Source: Microbotryomycetes sp. JL201 (Eukaryota; Basidiomycota; Microbotryomycetes). Taken from it: a stretch of 64,000 bases of DNA. A program made the position numbers and the translations under genes. The notes under the pieces are model-generated. The model did no database searches and was not told the DNA's origin. It saw nothing but the letters and a program-made list of their open reading frames with translations. The stretch spans positions 1 to 64,000 of the forward strand of contig JAQYUZ010000007.1 in assembly GCA_033819885.1 (NCBI GenBank), in the 5' to 3' direction. Numbering within the stretch: position 1 is the stretch's first letter; the number at the start of each line of letters is the position of its first letter. This document shows, in pieces, positions 11,889-24,651 of this stretch.

Positions 11889-11990
11889 GAGCGTTTTTTC
11901 CGTCTTCAGCCCGGCCGTAGCCGAAGGGGTCGTCGATGCAGCCAGCTTTTCGTCCATCGCTTGCTGACGTTCCTTGATGTCTCTCATCTG
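11889..11990 (-). repeat. Inverted repeat, right arm
   Basis: Reverse-complement partner of 11701-11802. If transcribed, the two arms would fold into a long hairpin with a perfect 68-bp stem core. Confidence 0.9.
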
Positions 11991-12120
11991 AACGAATCAG
12001 ACGAGTTTCTGACAAAGGTTTTTGAGTCGTCGCAAAGAGTCTAATTCGAGCTCGTTGATTGTCTGCGTGAGCCGGTCAATCCTCTCGATCAACCGCGCTT
12101 CAACAAACAAGAAATCTGTT

Positions 12121-12549
12121 CAAAAACAGTCGGGGACTGTCAGCCACTTTCAGCGCTCACATCGAAGCAGCCTTTAGTTCATTTTCGGCGCCGAAATAAT
12201 CAATAAAATAGCAATCAATCTCCTCTGACGCGGAATGGCACCGAACCCGTCACATTCATGGCTATCAAGACGTGAGTCCTCGTGCGACAAAGCGCTCCAT
12301 TGAAATGCTTGAGTGCTTGCAGATTAGTACGACACTATTGCCGAATGCAACAGAAAGAGAACTGGCATACAGAGGTTTAGAACGTATCCCATTTCGACGG
12401 TCAGCCAGCATGTGAAAGGGCACAATAGAACCTTTTGAGGATGGGAAAGAACCGCTCGAAGGGGTACGGGGGTATTTGCTGTAGAACAAAGCTTTCCAGA
12501 TGCAACCTCTGTTACCGAGGCGTGAGTTGTTACAACAAGCACGATGTGA
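12121..12549. other. Interval without a gene, 3' of separase
   Basis: Follows the retroelement remnant and ends at the separase stop codon. Only short open frames are present, none with family resemblance. It probably contains the separase 3' untranslated region. Confidence 0.5.
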
Positions 12550-15500
12550 TTACGCGAACCAAACCGGAATACCATAGACGACAGGTGCAGCACCGTTCAA
12601 ATACCTCAGCATTGGCACATCTCGACTCCTAGCCACCGCGTCCGTCAGACTGATTTTGGCACGAGTTTTTTGTTCGGCCTTGACCAAAGTGTCGGACCAA
12701 AGACCAAGATGACCAAACACGCTCACGGCGAATTTGTCAATGTCCTTGTCCGTCACGTCCCACAAGTTCGCGACCAGTGCTGGACAACCACCGACGAGGT
12801 AATGGTACGGCGTGCCAGTCAATTCGAAATCGCCTTGACTTTTCAAAGTGCCGGACGAGCAACCCCACAGCATGGTTGTCGCGCACTGCGAGAGGTTTCT
12901 GATCGTCTGCGAACGGACGTATTGCTCTGCGCCACCGTGTCCAAAGTACAAAACGAGATCACTTGTCGACAGCGAATGCTTGACCTCTTCATCCGAAGGC
13001 GCTCGACCTGTGATGCCAGTCCAGCCAGAATGACGACGCTGGTGTTCCAGCCACGGTTCAAACGTCTTCTGTGTATTAGTGAGATCTTTCGACGGATTGA
13101 GAATGAAGCTCGTCCTCGACGTATCGACAACGAGTCTGCCTGTCTCTTTTGCGCGAGCCTCGAGGAGGTCGAGCCTGTCTTTGACAAACGACAGGGACGG
13201 AACGCGGCTGACCGATTTGCCCCTCAGACAGGGTAGCGATTCCCAAGGCAATGCTTGCATGCTTTTGTCAAGCATCAGCAACAAATGTTGACCATCTTGC
13301 TCGACGGCATCAGGGCCTTGCAGGTCTTCGAAAGCCGAACGCAAGTCGAGTACAATTTGGTCGACATCAACCTCGTCACAGGCTGCCGGGATGCCTATGA
13401 GCTGGAATGATTCCATGATAAAGTGGTAGACGTCCTCAAAGTCTTCCTCCCGCGAAGAGAATGGAAGTGCAGAGAGACAGTCGAGCAAACCCCTGTCGAG
13501 CTTGAACCTGGATGCGCGTTTGTCTTGGGCAGCACGGACAATGCTTCGTTTGAGAATGCCTTCAATGCGAGTCACAAAGTCATCGAACGAAGCATGGTCG
13601 AATCGCCGGGTTAGGAATACGCTCTGCTCACGGCTCGTAAGCGCATATCCTCTCCTTTCGAAAGTTTCGTCTACTGACCTTGAACGCCGCCAACCAGTCA
13701 TTCTCGACGGCCAAGAGCAGCTCTTGCAGTCGCGAGTCGAGCTCTTTTCGCTCCGCCCACCAAGCCGCCCTTGCCTCTTTGCCATCGACGTTCTTCGCAT
13801 CCTGGGCACCTCGATTGCTGGCGGTGATGATATCGCGCAACTCGTTGATCGCGCTCTCGTACGTCATGCTCTCCTCCTCGCCTTCCCGTCGAGCCATGCG
13901 GTCCAACGGTGCGCGAACAATGATAGGCTCGTTTCCACGCGTATAACGTGCAAGAATGAGACAATCTCGATCGGCTGAAAGGTGCACCGACACAGCTGTC
14001 CACGCCTGAGGCAGCACATCTTGGATCCGGCTTTGTTCCACTGGCATTTCCGATGCTTGGATTTGATAGCGGTTGCGCAGCCACTGCCAATGCGCGACGT
14101 CGGCTTTGTCCATACCGATCTTCCGCGGGCGAGGAACGATGACCGGCCATATCAGGTCATCATGAGAGCCAGTATCTGAGAGCTTGTTTTCGACAACCTC
14201 GAGCATGTCACGTCGCAGCGCGATGGCCATACTCAAATCTGCGAGAACAGCATCAACAAGGGCCGACTATGAAGGGTGTTTGCGAGGGCGTACCGAGGAA
14301 ATGTCCGACGTTTGCGGAAGATCCTTTAAGCGCGCGCGAGACGCAATGTTTGAAAGACTGCAGCGTTGATGCCAGTAGGCATATTTGCCGGATCTGAGCG
14401 GGATCTGCGCGCGAGGCGGCCCAATCGAGTGCTCCTTGCAGCAAGGTGTCAATCTCTCGAACCGAAGCCACATATGAGTCGTGACCTCCTTTCGGCAGAG
14501 AAAGCCGCACGCTCGTCGACGCAGCAGAGCAGAACGCCGGCAGAGACACGACTGCGATGAGGCTTGTTAGTCAATTCTCTTGAGTCTGGGCAATTGACGC
14601 ACCGGAATCCGGAAGAATGCCAAGCGTGGGATCGGAAGCAAACCGAGCAATCAAATCGTCAAATATTGTGATCGCTCGCACCAGATTCTCAGCCGCCTTG
14701 TCTACATCTGCGAGCGAGACTTTCGATAGTCGATCGAGCAAGAGGCCACGTCGCGAAGTCTCCAAACCGTCGACACGGACTGGCACATAGCTCGAGTCAG
14801 TGATTGGAATACTGATCAAACGCTCAAACTGACGCTGTGTGCGCAGCAAGGCAGCATGTTGCGAGGCAACAAGAGACTCGACTCCACATCGTTGACTCGT
14901 CGAAGACGTTAGAGTTGAATATCTCGTAGATGCTGTCAGAGGTGGTCTCACGCCTGTATTGGATTGAAGCGGGCTGCTTGGGACCAGGCCGTCAGAGCAA
15001 AAGCCGCCTGATCCGCTTTCATCTGACTTACAGGCTCAGGTGAAGAGCCGCAATTTGCTCATATTCTTCTAAAGCAATGAACGCAGAGCCAAGCTGCTCA
15101 TTTGCCTCCACCAGGGCGCCTTGTCTAGCGCAGAGCTCCCCTTGCAGTTGATGAAGAAGGACTTTCTCCACCGAAACGTGCTGGCACGATCGCTATTAGC
15201 CGGGTTCGGTAACTAGCGTGCCGCTTGGACGTACATCCTGCCCCAAACATCGAATGGATTCGAGGTCGCTCTGTGCGTCTGCTAATCGCCCAAGCTTCAT
15301 TCGGACCTCGGCTCGGAGCGCCAACGCCTGAGCCTCCAAGCGGACCGAAGCGACGTCTTGTGCAAAGTCAAGGGCCGCAGATGAATAATGCTCGGCCGCT
15401 TTGGGGATGCCTCTTGTCGAATTCAGACGTGCCACACGTAGTATCGCCATTCCAGTGCACTAGACGAAAACATCCCGTCAGGACACGGTCTGAAATCGTT

Positions 15501-18500
15501 TGTGCAGATTCACTGACCTCTACGAGTCGCCAAGCCATGGTCGCGTGTATGCCACCGTTCAGAATCGGGAGCTTCTTGCGGGTCGTCGTCTGAAACTCGG
15601 TTCTCGGCGCCTGCATGTCCCGCAACCCGCAATCGAATGCATCAGCCGCGTCTTCGGTGCCGTTTGCCTCGGCCTTTTTGTTCAGTCTCGTCGCTAGTCG
15701 ATTGATGTTCGACAAAGCCCGAGTCCACAAGCGCATTGACTGCATCGCCGGATCTAGTGACCTCACGAGGTCACCCTGAGTTGAATGGCGAGTCAGCCAA
15801 GCTGCCAAGCGCACTCTTCGACGTTCACACCTTCTGTTGTAATATCAAGGAGCATGTTGTCGCAGCTGAAGCTGCTCTTTGCAATACGCGAGTCCGTCCT
15901 TGGACCCTGATCGAGACGGAAGGATGTGTGTCTTCTGACTCGATCATGTCTGCCAATGTGAGCGCTGCATCATAATTTTGCTCGCTGTATGCACGTCGTG
16001 AATCAGCGTTTGTCGATGGAAACGTGGCTGCGGGACCAACCTAGGTCCAACTTGACCATTAGCAGCCAGTAACGTAGACTTGGCTAGTAGCATCTCGACC
16101 TGGACGTGTGCCGCGATCGCACTTGGATCATCCTTGATTTCAGCTGCGCAAGCGGTAGCTTGGTCCAGTACAGCCTGAGCGCTTTCAAGTTTGTCCAGCT
16201 TCATGTATTCGATGGCGAGCTGAGTCGAGCATTGAACGAAAGCTGCAGACAACATGAGTCGGTCAGAGTCTTGTATCGAAAAAATTATCAGCAGCTTACT
16301 GCTCTGCCTTTCTCCCGTAGAGCTGCAGCTCAGTTGTCTAAGAAGTCGGAGAAAGCCAATTCCGACAAGACTGTGGCCGCATGTGCCAAGCATGCTCGCC
16401 AGAAGAACTGCACAATGAAAGATTCAGCCTGTAGCCTCGTAGAAAACTGACAGACGTACGCAAGGCTTCAACCAGGTCGTCTAGGTCTACGAATGGCTGT
16501 CTTTCGGCCGGATGAAGAGCGACTTGGTCCCTCTCGAGCGTTGAAAAGGCGATTTTACGAGGAGGCGTTGTTTTGGGAATCGTACGGCCTGAAGAGAGAA
16601 AGACGGACAATCAGTGTTCGAAAAAGTTTGGCGCGTTTGGAGTCTCCTTACTCAAAGCCTTCCTCGACTGTGGAGTTTTGTCCGCTGAAGCTGTACTTGA
16701 AGGCGCCGTAAGCTCGGGCTTTGTGCGTGTACTTCTGGCCCTTCGTCCTGACGTGAGGACAGTAGGCTTGATGGAAGATTTTGAAGTCGTTGTCCGAGCT
16801 GGCTCGGCGGCTTTGGGCGGGACTTGTCCATGAGATTCTGTAGACGTCGCGGTGTGGGGTTCTTTGAACGGCAGGCAGCCTTGAATTACTTGTAGAGCCT
16901 TTGTCGCTTCGTCTGCCACGATGCTGTGCTGGGCAGGACTCCGCAAGGCGCAGATCGCCGACCACAAATGGGACAAAGCCGAGTACTGCCGACTTATCTG
17001 GCTGGCAACAGGATATCCGTTTGCAGACTGAAAAACAACACATCAGATTCGCACAAGTTGCTTGTGATAAGAACCCCCTTACTATTTGTTCGCACAGCTT
17101 TCTCACTTCGTCTGCAGCACAATAAGCTTGGCGAAAGGCCGAGTCTTCCGTCGCGAAACCAAACTGTAATTGCCACAACAACACTCTGCCGAACCTTGTC
17201 AGAACGGATTCGCTCGAAGTAAGCATGGCAGGACCTACCTTGCTCTTCGTAAAGGTGCCACAGTAGCCGGGTACTGGCCCAACAATTGCTGTATAATGGT
17301 CACAATGGCGGCGTGAGCTTCAGAACGGTCCATATGCGATTTGAGAGAGAGTATTTGCAGCTCCATCAACAGAGCAGCCGACTCTGCGGCGACTGCGTGT
17401 GCAATCATGCGGGGCGCGATGCCAATGTCCGACGGATCGTGGAGTAGTTCGAACGTAGCAAGCTTTGATGACCTTTGAATGAGTCGGAACAAGGTCGGAA
17501 ACTGTTCGCTCAGTTGCGTTGGACTTGTTGATTCTGTCGTGTCCTCAAGCGCCTTTGCATCTACCACACATGCAGCAAAAATGGCGTGTTCAAAGGCTGC
17601 CAGAGCAAGCTGCTTGGGAATGAGGTATTCAGCGAGACGAAAACCCAGAACCGACGCAGACGGGCGCACTTTCTTGTCACCTATCGTGTGGCGACACATG
17701 CCAAGCAGCTCCCATCGTTTTGTAGCTTGGCGGCGCAATTCATCTACCACATCAGCATGACCTTCTCTGTTACCGGGATTGTCGTCCTGTATTGTCATTT
17801 TCTCCATATCTCCCGCTAGATCAGAGACACCATACAATTTTATCCCGGCGTTTGTCAGATCGCAAGACCGTTGAACGAATCGAATAGCATGCTCAGGCTT
17901 CGCTGAGTTGTAGAGTATTCCGCCAATGTTGAACCAGGTTGAAGCAAGTGACTTAACGGACAGGCACGCTGCAGGATCGAGGTTGCTCTCGGCGGATCTC
18001 AGAATGACAAAGGTTTGAGCACGTTCGAGCGTTTCTGCGACCTTGGCGTAACTTTGCCGGGAGTTGACGACGAGTCTGGAGTAAGCAAGCATGACGCTCG
18101 TTTCGACTGCGCTGTCAAACAAGTGTACACCTGCGGAAACTGGCACCTGCGATGATCGCGCTCAGATACTGTTTCAGTAGCAGCAGGCTGGCTAAACAAC
18201 TGACCTCGGACCTGACAAACTCTCTGCTGATAGCTTCGTACAAGCGCAGGGCCCCGTCGAGCAGCGCCAGTAAAGCGTCATCGGTCGGCGACCGTTTTCG
18301 GGTGTCTTCGCCTGAATCCATCACAAGCTGATCTAACCGCTTCGAGCCGCGGATGTGGCGAGCGACAACGTATCTCAGTCTCTCAGCCACCTTGTCGATT
18401 TTTGTCCAGGTTGGCCGTGCTGCCACGTCCGTTCGAAGGGGGGAAAGAGCGATGAGCAGTGACACTGCGCGCTGCGCTTGATCGCACACGCCATCGTCTG

Positions 18501-20261
18501 AGTGCAATAGCGCAATAGTGATCAGCTTCGACGAGGCCTCATCATCGGCATCGCGCGCACCTTTTCCGTTCTTGAAAAACGCCTCGAGGAAAGACATGGA
18601 GCTTGTAAGTTTTGCACATAGAAGGTCTACTCTCTCCTCGGGTGACGCTATTTGTGCGCTGTTGTCGTCACCAAGCAAGAGCGAAATGCGGTCGACCGCG
18701 GCCAAGTCATCCGCCTGAAGGTTCCGTCAGCAATTTCGCGCAATGTCTGACAAGACGTTTCGCCTCACCCTCGATGCGATATGCTGAATGACTTCGCACA
18801 GAGCCGTCCACATCTTGCCCGTTTTGTTAGCGCCCTTGTGATCGAGCATCCGTGTAATTCCTTCAAAAGCGACTTTGACGCTCGCATTGACGAGCGCATT
18901 GCCAATTCCACGTTGCTCCGCCTGTCTTCCGTACAGAAGCAAGACTTTGCGGGTCTGTTCAAGGAAAGAGTCGATCTTTGCAGGTGCAGTGTACAGAGCT
19001 CTCGTGTGTGCAAAGGCGAACAACGCATGCGTACGAATGTCCAGCAGCGTCTGAGGGTTCGTATGAGTGTCCGCGCCAACGCAGCCTTTGGTGATTGTAG
19101 CAAAGATGCTCGTAAGCACGGCATCTGCTTTCCGGAGGCTGACGAGGCCCTGCTCCTGCATGTCCCGATTCTCATTTAAGCATTTTGCGAGCAAGATGCT
19201 CCAGTCGACTGCGGTCCCGCCGGTCTTCGTCGCGTGCTGCAACTTGACGATGCGTTTGCACAAGTCTGCGTCCGTCGAGGTTGATCTGAAGAGGCAGACG
19301 ATAACGTATTGTTGCATGGCCATGACGAGCGGGATGATGTCTGACACAAGATGGTTGAGCGGCATTCCTTGCGTATCGACTTTGTCTGCGACAGGACACG
19401 GAACCGAATAGAGAGAGGCAAACGTGCTTGGCGGGACGTGTTTTCCATCCTCAGCTCCGAGAAGGACCGCTTGCGACAGCGAAACGCTTGCATCGAACCA
19501 AGAGATGATGCTGGCGTGCATATTTGCCAATTCTCGCAGGGCCACATCGAACTGCGAAGATTTCGAGGATCAGCCCTGTCGTCACGGTATATCGCTTCCC
19601 GGTCGCGATCTCTCACCAGCTCCATCTCGACAAGGGTGGAAACCATGTTACCTGCCGCTTTTTCTATATCCGTCGCTTTGCTGGCGATACTCTTTTGCCG
19701 GATGAGGCGTCTGAGTTCGGCCAGAGCAGCGCCACAACTGGAGGCGGTCGCCGAAATTTGCTCGCGAGTAGCCTGTCGGGGTTCCGATTTGATCAACGAG
19801 GTGCTTGGCGAGGCGTCTCTTGATCGCGAGGACGACGCGGCACGTGACGTTGCAAATGTTGAGCGAGACGAGGTCGTGGTTAGCGCGTCGCTTGCTCGCC
19901 AGCCGGCCTTGCTGTGAGCCGCCAAAGCTTGCAAGGACGCGTTTACCGTCACCATTGCCTCTCTCGCTCGTTCTGTTGGGGTCGGTGCGCCCTGCAGTGC
20001 TGGTTGTGGCCGGCTTGGTCTGCTCGCGGCTGGTGTCTTCGGCTTCAATGGCTCTTTGGACGTTGTCTGGGGCCTAGTCGCCGCTACTTGGGGCAGTCGC
20101 TTTCCAACAACTGCTCTCTGTGAGATGTGTAGACGCGAATCAAGCGCTGACGCGAGCAGGTCAGGCTCGTTTGGGTCCGCATCCTCGTCCGTCACTCGCG
20201 CGCGGGCCGTGACCGGTCTGCGTGTCTTGACGGGCGCAGCGGGAGCCCGTCTGACAGACAT
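12550..20261 (-). CDS. cut1: Separase (Cut1/Esp1), peptidase family C50
   Basis: Cysteine protease that cleaves the cohesin kleisin at anaphase onset and is held inactive by securin until then. The C-terminal exon carries the C50 signature: catalytic His in YFGHGG (codon 12937-12939) and catalytic Cys in WGCSSG (codon 12859-12861), followed by the GCPALVANLWDVTDKDID block typical of the family. Upstream lie about 1,600-1,800 residues of helical, TPR-like repeats in many exons (large pieces near 20261-19640, 19566-18780, 18715-18200, 18128-17240, 14240-13690, then 13650-12550), separated by short introns, giving a protein of roughly 2,000 residues, usual for fungal separases. The 3' junction of one early exon (ELV or EL joined to FDVALREL near 19566) is frame-consistent. 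Start MSVRRAPAAP at 20261 is chosen because it leaves a 152-bp divergent promoter. Internal exon edges between 14.2 and 17.2 kb were not all resolved. Confidence 0.93.
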
Positions 20262-20413
20262 CGCAGGCTCGCGCGTTATTGAGCCACTGGTCGTCAAGCT
20301 GGTCGATCGGCAACCGCACATTGGACGCGCCTGCTTTCGCTTCCGAAAGTTCAACTCGCGGTCACGCGTCATACAACTCCGCGTCGAACCTTTGGCCCCA
20401 AGCCTAGCCAACA
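20262..20413. promoter_or_regulatory. Shared divergent promoter of separase and the Afi1-like gene, with an MCB-like ACGCGT
   Basis: The two start codons lie 152 bp apart back to back, so the promoters must overlap. ACGCGT at 20364-20369 matches the MluI cell-cycle box bound by MBF-type factors in fungi. That fits a mitotic gene, but a six-base palindrome is weak evidence on its own. Confidence 0.4.
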
Positions 20414-23366
20414 ATGGCTCAGCCGCCAGGGACACTGCGTACGTCGTCGTCCATGACGTCGATCGCAGCGGCGGCGCGCCTCAAGCGGCCGGAGCACGTC
20501 TCGCATGTGCTTGTTGCAGAATTTGATATTGACCAGTTGAGTCTCTCGTGATGCAACATGGACAGCTGGGCTTGTCGGGTGCTGACACTACTCTTCTGGT
20601 AGAGGGTCCGTGCTCAGACACGAGTTTCCTCGACCGACAGGCACCGACGAGCAGTGAGCGCAGCAGACTACTTGGACGATCTATAAACACCACAATGATC
20701 TGACAGAGCCCCTGGAAGCCTGCTTGCCGAGCACATGCTGCCAGACGGCGTGCATGACCGCGCAGAGGACTGGACCGTGTTCTACCTCAATCAGATTCCG
20801 GCATTGACAGTCACGAGCGACAACAGCACACATGGCGGCCCAGACGCGGAGCGCAGCACGAGCAACGCAGGACCAGACACTCGGAGACCAGCAATGGCCG
20901 GCAACGGCTTGCTGTACGTTATGAGCCTTGTGAGAACTAAGAAGGACGCCACGGTCAGACGGTGCGTACATGAGATTTCAGGTGCATCCATGTTCTGGGA
21001 CGCTAAGTCTCGATCAACGTTTTGTCTCTACAGTGGCGCTCTCGTGAAGGCCATGGCAGTCGTGTCTCATCACCCATTCATCCAGGTCTTCAAAGTGAGC
21101 TTGCTACACGCAAAAACAATAACGCATGAATTGACTCCGGAATGACGCATAGCCCGTACTCGTACTTGCGCTCGAAGACTACTTCAGAGATCCATCGGTC
21201 GAATGCCTCGCTCGAGTTTATACGGCGATCAACGACATGGACACTTCGACCATGCCGCAATTAACCCTTGACGAGCGTACCATACTGCGGACTACAGACA
21301 GAAAAGACTTGTTCGAAGACAAGTTCGTTGCGCTGGCCGGCAGTCCTAGATTCGCAAATCGGACTTTGAACAGGCAAACGTCGGCATCTACCCTGGGCCA
21401 AAGCACAGGCGATGTTGCAGAGGTGCTGAGTCCGGTTGGAGAACGGTCGGAGTCGTACGAGAGCCTCTCGTCGCTCGCATCGACCTCAAAGGATCCGAAC
21501 AGCTCGACAAACTCGATCGACGAGACTGACTGGAAGCACAAATCACGAGCGGGAACAGTTAGCAGCTTTGACGACACTCAGACTCGCGTTGCGTTCGGCG
21601 TGCCCACTGCTCAACGTCACCAGGCATCGTTACATGGTGGTTCAGCCCGCAAAAGGCCAAAAGATACGCACGTGTTTGACACCCAAGCCGTGTTTCGAGG
21701 GATGCCTATTCCGATACGCATTCCGCTGTCAACTTTTCCTGAGGACATTGGCGAGGTGAGCATCACGTATTGTTCTGGTTTCCGACTCTCAGCTGATAAA
21801 GTGGCCGAGGGAATCAGTACTCGCTCGTCAAACTCATTCAAACATTCTCCGCGCCAAACTCTGTCGCTTCGGGACCTCAGCATCCTCACCTGCACACGAG
21901 CGGCCCGACGACCGCGCCAATTATAATCCTGCTAAACGCGCTGCTGACAGACAAGCGCGTGGTGTTTCTCGGACATCAGCATGCTGCTGGACATGTTGCC
22001 AACCTCGTGCTAGCAGCGTGCGCTATGGCCAGCGGTGGAGGATTGTTGCCTGGGATCGTCCGACGGGCTTTTCCATACACAAATCTGTCAAACTTGGATA
22101 ATCTGCAACAAGTGTACGTAAACACCTTCCGCTCGTCGTTCGGTCTGCGGTTGGGACCTGACGCGTCCTGCTGCGACAGACCGGGATTTGTTGCTGGCGT
22201 TTGCAATCCCGCCTTTGCAGAGCGACCATCGTGGTGGGACGTGCTATGCAACATCGAGACTGGAAAAGTTATCGTCTCAAAAGATATTGCGCCAGTGTCA
22301 CCCGTTTCTCGACAATTTCCGAAGATGACACCAACAGGAGGAGTAGAGTCTGGGGTGACTGACGACACCTATGCTAGTTCAAGGATTGGGTCAGATTCTT
22401 TCGATCAGGCGTTCGTCGAGGAGGTGAGGACCAGTACTCAGTGACACCACCTGTGAGCGGCTCTGATCCGCATTGAGCAGATCTGGTCAGCCGTGCAAGC
22501 GCACTACGGCGAGCGGATGATTCGTGCTCGCTTCGCAGACTATATTCAACGATTTCTTCGGCTCGCTTCAAGACATGAGGAAGAAGTTTCTGGGGGCGTG
22601 ACTACAATTGGATGGCCGAGCATTCCTTTCAGCAGTGCTGGTCTCGGGTCAGGTCTTGCCCTTGCGGATGACGGGCTAGCCTTGAGAGAGATGCAAGCGA
22701 ATGTCGGCAGGATCGAGGGTTGGAAGGGTACCGCGAGCTATGCATTGTATCAGAAGGTAAGCATACTGGCATGTCGATCTGTCTCGCCCTGAACAATTTC
22801 GGCCTGCAGTTATACATGTCGCACAGGCAAACTTCTCCGTTTCCAGATTTCGACCTTGGCCACCAGGTGATCCGTCTCCGTCAAGGTCGACGAATGCCTG
22901 TCGCCGAAGCCGAACGGCTATTTGGAACATTGGCGAGTCAGACACGATCAGATGAGCAAGTTATTGCCGTGAGTCATATTGCGGAACAAATGTTCGCTCT
23001 TTTGTCTCGTTGCTGAAAGCCCTGTGTGGCAGATCCTGGCTCAATTTCCATCGCATCTCGGAGGGCTCGTGTCCTTGGCAATGGGCTTTCTTCACGCGTC
23101 AACAACCGTGCGGTCTTACGCGGTGGACCTGTTCGAGAAGCTTGATTCTCATCCGGTGCGCTAATTTTCGCAAACATATCACATTCCGAGACTGACAGTC
23201 AACATCGTATCCTTAGACCGGACACATATATGTGCATTCGCTCAATGCGTACCAACGCATGGCGTACGAACGTTTGCTCAGAGAGCGACAGCAAGTTGCA
23301 GCCGACTCTCCCAAAACGATCGAATCGCAAATGAGCGCGCCTAGTCTGCCTCCCAAAGACATGTGA
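20414..23366 (+). CDS. afi1: Afi1-like DENN-domain protein (Arf3 docking, polarity)
   Basis: Matches the Afi1/Mesa family: an N-terminal docking segment ([20 protein letters not shown] then [19 protein letters not shown]) and downstream DENN-type blocks ([21 protein letters not shown], a segment around [19 protein letters not shown], and [20 protein letters not shown]). In yeast Afi1 binds the GTPase Arf3 at the cortex and supports polarised growth. DENN modules often act as exchange factors for Rab-type GTPases. About ten exons. The first junction, after GACCA near 20536, restores Asp-Gln-Gly. A linker of about 150 residues rich in Ser/Thr separates docking and DENN parts. The last exon ends LPPKDM with TGA at 23364-23366. 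The start [10 protein letters not shown] is the first in-frame ATG. Shares its promoter region with separase. Confidence 0.82.
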
Positions 23367-23441
23367 TAGACCAAAACGTGTTATTTCAAGCGTTTCTTTG
23401 AGGACTGTTGCAGTTATATTGTTGTTGTCATTTCTTGTCAA

Positions 23442-24022
23442 TCACTCTGCCGATTCGTCGTCTTCGCAAGAGAGGAGAGCGCGCTGCGCGTTGGCAACTC
23501 TATCGAGAAAGCTATGCAGAGAGTGTCTGTCAGTCAATCTAACAGCTTGCCCGTAGTATCGTAGCACTCGCCGGCGAATGTCTCTCTTGAGCTTCGCTAA
23601 TCGATGAGTTCTCAGCGGGCTGCTAGGTCTGCTTGCGTGAAGCGCAAGCCTTGCATACCTTCTTGTTGCTCGAGCGCCCTCGTCTGCTCAAGTGCGCTCG
23701 CCAACTCTCGCTTTTGCGCTTCTGCCGCCATCGTGATTTGTCGGCTCGCCCACACTGAAATCCTCAACTGCCAGTCGTGTGCAGCCTTGAGACCGTCTAT
23801 GTACGTTGAGGTACGCGTCAGTCTACGTTACCGGGCCTCTCGTGAATGCAGAATACTAAGAAACTGCTATTCTAGAATTCGGTGGCACAAACGTTCGAGA
23901 CGCTCCAGATCTTCCATCGCCGCATCTTCAAGTTTGTCTTGCAGCGCTCGCTCGTTGATAGTTGGTGTAGGCTCGTTCACATTGATCTCCGACTCGCAAA
24001 CAGTGTGCAAGGCGCAGCTCAT
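23442..24022 (-). CDS. Small coiled-coil protein of unknown family
   Basis: Not recognised. Three coding segments read MSCALHTVCESE...MEDLERLE, then HGLKAAHDWQLRISVWASRQ...EQTRALEQQE, then AKLKRDIRRRVLRYYGQ...CEDDESAE with TGA at 23442-23444. The introns between them each have a plausible donor, a CTGAC-type branch site and an AG acceptor. The product is about 150 residues, highly charged and mostly helical, like a subunit of a small structural complex (kinetochore or tethering types come to mind, without a specific match). A 5' untranslated intron with donor GCAAGT just upstream (about 24063-24113) is possible, and a TATA-like ttataag lies at about 24148. The start could be further upstream if an extra exon exists. 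Confidence 0.5.
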
Positions 24023-24651
24023 GACGCGAAGCAGTGGCGGGATTGCGAGATGTCCCCAAGCCTCGATTGCGCTAGAAATTAGACAAACAACAAGTCAATA
24101 GACGACAATGACTTGCGTCTTGATTCTGATATGAATCGGCCACGACTTATAAGCTCTGGCCGGACCAATTTCGCTTCGGCCAATTTGGTAGGGGGCTCAA
24201 AGTGTCTTGATGATATTTACAGAAACACCGAGATCGCCTTTACACATCATCGTCAACGGATCAAGTTGAGTCCAGAGGCTGCGTGGGGATCGCGTCTTCT
24301 CGCAAAGTAGTAGGCATCAAGAAAGCATGGTAGGACAGGACTAAAACATCTTTGCCGCGCCGCGCCGGAGCTGAATCTACCATCTTCCTGTTCATTTCTG
24401 ATTTCCGAAGGCATCAGATTAGATCCAGCCTCAGTTCACGCTGGCGACAGCATCAAGCTCTTTACCGCCGTGTTGCCGCGCCTCGGGAGCGTGACCGAAC
24501 TTGGGGCGCGTGATTCCGAAGCTTTTTCTCTACGTGATTTGCCACGCGACGGTGTCCGATCAAATATCACGGACCATTCAATCAGTTTATCGTAGCAGCA
24601 AGGCACGAATCAAAATGGTTTCTCTCCTCTTGCGCTGCTACCACCCACTAC
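24023..24651. other. Intergenic region between divergent coiled-coil and permease genes
   Basis: About 630 bp holding the promoters of both neighbours. I see no conserved gene. A short minus-strand frame starting MVDSAPARRG (about 24380) is open for some forty codons but resembles nothing known. Confidence 0.45.

Larger units (their letters stand above)
11340..12120. mobile_element. Broken gag-like retroelement remnant (tentative)
   Basis: Fossil. Short coding-like pieces on the plus strand include an acidic then lysine-rich stretch (near 11380-11540) and a coiled-coil-like piece followed by a segment of the type K-F-x-F-x-G-x-D...ELD-x-x-x-DKI, which resembles the matrix/capsid region of Gag in LTR retrotransposons of the Ty3/gypsy or Ty1/copia kind. 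Much of this piece recurs in inverted orientation nearby. No protease, reverse transcriptase, integrase or LTR was recognised. The element looks broken, with several breaks and an internal inverted duplication. The 68-bp arms are still identical, so the duplication, or a gene-conversion event between the arms, is recent. Family assignment is an inference from short stretches only. A host coiled-coil pseudogene is the main alternative. Confidence 0.4.
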
